From: Eubacterium sp.
Lineage (GTDB): Bacteria > Bacillota > Clostridia > Lachnospirales > Lachnospiraceae
Assembly (NCBI GenBank): GCA_024681495.1
Contig: JAILAS010000209.1
Location: 1-10,694, forward strand
Reading direction: 5' to 3'
Length of the DNA stretch: 10,694 nucleotides
Positions 7,235 to 10,694 of this stretch are shown piece by piece; the first letter of the stretch is position 1, and every line of letters starts with the position of its first letter. The notes under the pieces are model-generated. The model was not told where the DNA came from and made no database searches. It saw only the letters and a program-made list of their open reading frames with translations. The position numbers and the translations under genes were made by a program.

Positions 7235-7241
7235 AATAAAG

Positions 7242-8078
7242 ATGAGTGACGGTAATAAAAAAACCGGGTCGCCGCTTTTCGCGGTTCCCCGAAGCATATG
7301 GCAGAACCCCAAGCTGGTGGTGACTCTGGCGGGCAATGACTTCAGGAACCGCTTCGCGGGCTCGTACCTCGGCCGAATCTGGGCCTTCATCCAGCCGGTG
7401 GTGACGGTGCTGGTTTACTGGTTCGTCTTCCAGGTGGGATTCCGCGCTGCGCTGGTGTCCGATTACCCCTACGTAATCTATCTGGTAGTGGGTATCGTGC
7501 CCTGGTTCTTCTTCTCCGACGCGCTCAACGGCGGAGCGAATTCGCTGGTGGAGTACAGCTATCTGGTGAAGAAGGTGGTCTTCAACATCGACATCCTGCC
7601 GGCCATAAAGGTGATTTCGGCCGCCATTGTCCACATGTTCTTTATCTTGGTGGCGCTGGTACTGGTGAGTCTGGGCGGCTATGCGCCCGTGAGCGTGTAT
7701 GCGCTGCAGTTCTTCTACTATGAGCTGTGTCTCATTTTCCTGGTGACGGGAATGGCATACCTGTGCGCGGCGATCACCGTGTTTTTCAGGGATATGCTCC
7801 AGATAATTAACATAATCATTCTGCAGCTTGGAATGTGGCTTACGCCCATCATGTGGGACCCGTACAACACTCTGCCTCCCATCGTGCTAAATATATTTAA
7901 GCTCAATCCGATGTTCTACATCGTCGACGGATACAGGGACGCCTTCCTCTACCACAGGGTATTCTGGGTGGATAAGCCCCTCTGGAGCCTGTACTTTTGG
8001 GCGTTTTCCATCGGCATCTACGCCCTCGGAATGGTGGTCTTCAGGAAGCTGAAGGTACACTTCGCCGATGTGCTGTAG
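7242..8078 (+). CDS. ABC-2 type polysaccharide export permease (Wzm/TagG-like)
   Basis: This is the membrane half of an ABC exporter that moves lipid-linked glycan from the inner to the outer face of the cytoplasmic membrane. The 278-residue protein has an amphipathic N-terminal region with NDFRNRFAGSYLGRIW (32-47), typical of the ABC-2/TagG/RfbD family. About six hydrophobic segments follow (roughly 48-66, 78-95, 122-145, 155-181, 187-205, 248-267). The family block FFRDMLQI (181-188) continues into MWLTPIMWDP (198-207) and LNPMFYIVDGYRDAF (221-235). Its ATPase is encoded just downstream. The start is preceded only by a weak AGAAAGG (7223-7229), so translation may depend partly on coupling to rfbC, seven bases upstream. 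Gram-negative O-antigen Wzm and Gram-positive teichoic acid TagG share this fold. The ATPase's C-terminal extension favours a Wzm-type glycan exporter over plain TagG. Confidence 0.94.
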   Translation: MSDGNKKTGSPLFAVPRSIWQNPKLVVTLAGNDFRNRFAGSYLGRIWAFIQPVVTVLVYWFVFQVGFRAALVSDYPYVIYLVVGIVPWFFFSDALNGGANSLVEYSYLVKKVVFNIDILPAIKVISAAIVHMFFILVALVLVSLGGYAPVSVYALQFFYYELCLIFLVTGMAYLCAAITVFFRDMLQIINIIILQLGMWLTPIMWDPYNTLPPIVLNIFKLNPMFYIVDGYRDAFLYHRVFWVDKPLWSLYFWAFSIGIYALGMVVFRKLKVHFADVL

Positions 8079-8104
8079 AATTCCCGGGAAGGATTGGAAG
8101 AATC

Positions 8105-8123
8105 GGCCGATAATATGCCGGCC
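8105..8123 (+). other. GC-rich hairpin and palindrome in the permease-ATPase gap
   Basis: The 65-base space between the permease and the ATPase genes contains GGCCG (8105-8109) and CGGCC (8119-8123), a five-base GC stem with a nine-base loop. Upstream in the same gap is the perfect ten-base palindrome TTCCCGGGAA (8081-8090). No T-run follows, so termination is unlikely. A role in mRNA processing or in setting the permease:ATPase ratio is possible but not shown. The ATPase ribosome binding site AGGAAG (8133-8138) lies outside the stem. Confidence 0.25.
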
Positions 8124-8143
8124 ATGAAACATAGGAAGATATT

Positions 8144-9400
8144 ATGGATAAAGACACCGCGATCCTGGTGGATCACGTAAGCAAACTGTATAAGCTGTAT
8201 GACAAGCCGTTCGACCGCATGAAGGAGGCGCTGGGCTTTTCGAGGAAAAAGCTCTACACGGAGCACTATGCCCTGCATGACCTCTCGTTCGAGGTGAAGA
8301 AGGGCGACTGCATAGGAATCATCGGCACGAACGGAGCCGGTAAGTCCACGATTCTGAAGATAATCACCGGCGTTATAAACCCCACGGAGGGAACCGCGCA
8401 GACGGACGGCCACATCTCGGCCCTTCTGGAGCTGGGCGCCGGGTTCAACATGGAGTACACCGGCCTGCAGAACGTCTACATAAACGGCGCGATGATGGGC
8501 TTTTCGCACGAAGATATCGACAAGAAGCTCGACGCCATACTGGAGTTTGCGGATATCGGAGATTATGTAAACCAGCCCGTTAAAACGTATTCCTCGGGTA
8601 TGTTCGTCCGACTGGCGTTTGCAGTGGCCATAAACATCGACCCGGAGATCCTCATTGTCGACGAGGCGCTGTCCGTCGGCGACGTGTTCTTCCAGGCCAA
8701 GTGCTTCAAGAAGTTCCAGGAGTTTAAGGACGAGGGAAAGACTATACTCTTCGTGAGCCACGACCTCTCGTCGATCCGCAAGTACTGCGACAGGGCCATA
8801 TTGCTGAACAAAGGGCGTAAGCTCGGCGAAGGCAGGCCCGCCGATATGATTGACCTCTATAAGAAGGTCCTGGTGGGCCAGGTGGACGAAGAGGGCGTTT
8901 CGGACGACAATCCGCCGGCCGATACGGGCCTCTGGAAATCCAACATCCCGCTGAACCCTAACGTATCCGAGTATGGAGACGGCCAGGTGAGGATAACGGA
9001 CTTCGCCGTGCTGGACAATCAGGGCGTGTACTCCACCACTCTTCTTAAGGGCGAGGAGTTCGCCATAAAGATAAAGATAAGGGCCGAGGAGGCTGTGGAA
9101 AATCCGATCGTTGCCTTCACCGTGAAGACGGTTCGGGGAACCGACGTGACCGGCACCAACACCATGTTCGAGAACAACGACATCGGCCCCATGCGCGCCG
9201 GCGAGGAGCGCACGGTCACGTTCCGCCAGGACATGAGCCTGCAGGGCGGGCAGTACCTGATTTCCCTGGGCTGCACGCGGTTCGAGAACGACGGGTTCCA
9301 GGTGTATCATAGGTTGTATGATGTTTTGACCCTCTCAGTGGTTTCGGAAAAAAATACCACGGGATTCTATGACATGAATTCCCGTGTAACGGTGGAATAG
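8144..9400 (+). CDS. ABC exporter ATPase with C-terminal glycan-recognition domain (Wzt-like)
   Basis: This is the ATP-hydrolysing partner of the permease just upstream. The N-terminal nucleotide-binding domain (about 1-245) shows Walker A GTNGAGKST (61-69), the signature YSSGM (149-153) typical of polysaccharide exporters, Walker B ILIVDEALSVGD (169-180) with E174, and the switch His in VSHD (H206). The remaining 170 or so residues form a separate beta-rich domain after an acidic linker (247-260). It has the pattern seen in Wzt C-terminal domains: EYGDGQVRITDF (276-287), KGEEFAIKIKI (302-312), TGTNT (336-340) and a GQYLISLG strand (369-376). In E. coli O9a this domain binds the capped glycan end and is needed for export; the same role here is inferred. 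At 418 residues it is much longer than a bare transporter ATPase. AGGAAG five bases before the ATG fixes the start. Confidence 0.94.
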   Translation: MDKDTAILVDHVSKLYKLYDKPFDRMKEALGFSRKKLYTEHYALHDLSFEVKKGDCIGIIGTNGAGKSTILKIITGVINPTEGTAQTDGHISALLELGAGFNMEYTGLQNVYINGAMMGFSHEDIDKKLDAILEFADIGDYVNQPVKTYSSGMFVRLAFAVAINIDPEILIVDEALSVGDVFFQAKCFKKFQEFKDEGKTILFVSHDLSSIRKYCDRAILLNKGRKLGEGRPADMIDLYKKVLVGQVDEEGVSDDNPPADTGLWKSNIPLNPNVSEYGDGQVRITDFAVLDNQGVYSTTLLKGEEFAIKIKIRAEEAVENPIVAFTVKTVRGTDVTGTNTMFENNDIGPMRAGEERTVTFRQDMSLQGGQYLISLGCTRFENDGFQVYHRLYDVLTLSVVSEKNTTGFYDMNSRVTVE

Positions 9401-9401
9401 C

Positions 9402-10310
9402 ATGGAAGAATACGTAAACAAGGTAAAACTGAATCTCGACATCTACACCGGGGACGACGCATACAGCGATGGCGACATCGAGGACGAGATTCTGAGCATC
9501 GTTCAGAGCGAAGAGGACCTCGAGGAACACCTCACGCATGACAACAGGTGGGCGGTCCTCTATCACCTCTCCACGATACGTCATAACCTTCTCGAGTGGT
9601 ACGATTTTGATCCCGAAGCGTCGCTTTTGGAGATAGGGTCCGGCTGCGGTGCCATGTCCGGGCTCTTCGCCCGCAAGTGCAGGCAGGTGACGGGAGTGGA
9701 GCTCTCCAAGCGCAGGTCGCTTATAAACGCGAACAGGAACAGGGACTGCGACAATCTCGAGATACGCGTCGGAAACTTCCGCGACATGGAGTTCACCGAG
9801 CAGTATGACTACGTGACCCTCATAGGCGTGCTCGAGTATTCGCCGGGGTACGTGGGCGGAGACGCGCCCTTTGGAACAATGCTGAAGAAGGCGCACAGCC
9901 TGCTGAAGCCGGGGGGAGTGCTGATTACTGCCATTGAAAATAAGTTTGGACTCAAGTACTGGGCGGGGGCTTCCGAGGATCACACCGGCCGGGCCTTCGA
10001 CGGAATCGAGGGTTATCCGGGCGTCGACTTCGTGAGGACATTCTCCCGCAGTGAGCTCGAGAAGCTTATGGTAGACGCCGGATTCGAACACAATGAGTTC
10101 TACTATCCCTACCCCGATTATAAGATGCCCAGGGAGGTTTATTCGCAGGACTACCTTCCCGCGCCGGGGAGCATAACGACCCCCGCGCCGGCGTATGACA
10201 GGGAGAGGTATCAGGTTTTTGACGAGGTACGGGTCATGAACGAGCTGCTCAGGGAGGGGATGTTCCCGTTCTTCTCCAACTCGTTCCTGGTTTTCTCGAA
10301 AAAGGATTGA
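9402..10310 (+). CDS. Class I SAM-dependent methyltransferase, putative glycan-modifying
   Basis: This 302-residue protein has a Rossmann methyltransferase core after an acidic N-terminal region of about 70 residues. Motif I is LEIGSGCGAMSG (76-87), the acidic end of strand 2 is E100 in VTGVELSK, motif III is YVTLIGVLEYS (137-147), and LLKPGGVLITAIENKFGL (167-184) follows. A conserved-looking SEDHTG (191-196) comes next, and then a C-terminal part rich in Tyr and Pro (234-275). No membrane segment or signal peptide is seen. Its ATG is one base after the Wzt stop codon, with GGTGGA inside the upstream gene as ribosome binding site, so it is tightly coupled to the exporter ATPase. The setting suggests methylation of the exported glycan, either as a chain-end cap or on internal residues. 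Substrate is not recognisable from sequence, and a non-glycan role remains possible. Confidence 0.85.
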   Translation: MEEYVNKVKLNLDIYTGDDAYSDGDIEDEILSIVQSEEDLEEHLTHDNRWAVLYHLSTIRHNLLEWYDFDPEASLLEIGSGCGAMSGLFARKCRQVTGVELSKRRSLINANRNRDCDNLEIRVGNFRDMEFTEQYDYVTLIGVLEYSPGYVGGDAPFGTMLKKAHSLLKPGGVLITAIENKFGLKYWAGASEDHTGRAFDGIEGYPGVDFVRTFSRSELEKLMVDAGFEHNEFYYPYPDYKMPREVYSQDYLPAPGSITTPAPAYDRERYQVFDEVRVMNELLREGMFPFFSNSFLVFSKKD

Positions 10311-10317
10311 AGATTAT

Positions 10318-10694
10318 ATGAAGAAGATTCTGTATTCAAAATACAATAACCACAGGGCTCCCGGGTTTCGCACCGCTGTGACTATAGTCGAGGAGGACGG
10401 AAGAAAGTACGTCGAGAAGAAGGCGCTGGGAGAGAAAGCGGTATCTCACATCGAGAGAATCGCCGCGAACTACGACCTGTGTGACAGCTCATACAGGCAG
10501 GCCAGAGCCCTTCCCTGCGAGCTTCTGGGCGACAGGATCCGCCAGGAGTATTTAGAAGGAGAGTCGCTTAAGATTTCTGTGGACATAGCGCATTGCACTA
10601 AAGCAGAGCTTAAGCAGGCGGTACTGGACATCATGGAGCCGCTGTTCGACTTTTCCCCCGAATGCCGCACGGAATTTCGGATAACCGAGGGATT
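10318..10694 (+). CDS. N-terminal part of an unrecognised protein with kinase-like N-lobe features (cut by window edge)
   Basis: An open frame begins with ATG at 10318 and runs to the right edge without a stop, giving 125 codons of a longer protein. I do not recognise the family with certainty. The visible part resembles the N-lobe of a protein/sugar-kinase fold. A strand with a candidate ATP-binding Lys in YVEKKAL (31-37) is followed by a helix AVSHIERIAANY (41-52). QEYLEGESL (76-84) then resembles strand 5 and the hinge of such kinases. A clear Gly-rich loop is not visible, and the catalytic loop (HxD or similar) would lie beyond the window. It starts seven bases after the methyltransferase stop; the ribosome binding site is weak (AAAGGA, 10301-10306). 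Position and features make a kinase acting on the exported glycan end plausible. A glycosyltransferase with an unusual N-terminus is the main alternative. Confidence 0.6.
   Translation, partial: MKKILYSKYNNHRAPGFRTAVTIVEEDGRKYVEKKALGEKAVSHIERIAANYDLCDSSYRQARALPCELLGDRIRQEYLEGESLKISVDIAHCTKAELKQAVLDIMEPLFDFSPECRTEFRITEG

Noticed and set aside
8018..9310. A 430-codon open frame on the minus strand opposite the exporter ATPase
   Set aside because: It is fully antisense to a gene with an intact Walker A, signature and Walker B, has no recognisable motif, and reads like a compositional shadow.
1..10694. CRISPR arrays, tRNA or rRNA genes, insertion sequences, attachment sites
   Set aside because: No regularly spaced repeats, no transposase-like protein, no terminal inverted repeats and no structural RNA were recognised. 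Nearly all of the window is occupied by identified genes.

Overview
The window looks like the chromosome of an anaerobic bacterium, most likely a Clostridia-type Bacillota. The evidence is a complete [FeFe]-hydrogenase maturase gene (hydF), strong purine-rich ribosome binding sites (GGGAGG, AGAGGTGAG), a textbook sigma-A-type promoter, and tightly packed co-directional genes. The DNA is fairly GC-rich by eye but still uses ATA (Ile) and AGG (Arg) often. I cannot name a genus.

Layout. Bases 15-1226 (minus strand) carry hydF. A 209-base divergent intergenic region (1227-1435) follows, with a perfect inverted repeat near hydF and a strong promoter (TTGACA, 17 bases, TAAAAT) facing right. From 1436 to the right edge every gene is on the plus strand: rfbB (rmlB), rfbA (rmlA), a WbaP/CpsE-type polyprenyl glycosylphosphotransferase, two GT2 glycosyltransferases, rfbC (rmlC), an ABC-2 type polysaccharide permease (Wzm-like), its ATPase with a C-terminal carbohydrate-binding-type extension (Wzt-like), a class I SAM methyltransferase, and the start of a gene whose N-terminal part resembles a kinase-fold protein and runs off the window. 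Junctions are mostly overlapping or a few bases apart. The exceptions are 92 bases before rfbC, which may hold a second promoter, and 65 bases between the permease and the ATPase.

How the genes fit together. RfbA, RfbB and RfbC make dTDP-4-dehydro-L-rhamnose from glucose-1-phosphate; the final reductase (RfbD) is not in the window. The glycosylphosphotransferase would put the first sugar phosphate on undecaprenyl phosphate, the GT2 enzymes would extend the chain on the cytoplasmic face, and the Wzm/Wzt pair would export the finished glycan. This is an ABC-transporter-dependent surface polysaccharide locus, probably for a rhamnose-containing glycan.

The most interesting part is the right end. 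A Wzt with a C-terminal extension is followed at once by a methyltransferase and then by a protein with kinase-like N-lobe features. In E. coli O9a, the methyltransferase-kinase WbdD caps the glycan, and the Wzt C-terminal domain recognises the cap. The present order suggests a two-gene version of that chain-terminating, export-licensing device. This is inference and depends on the sequence beyond the right edge.
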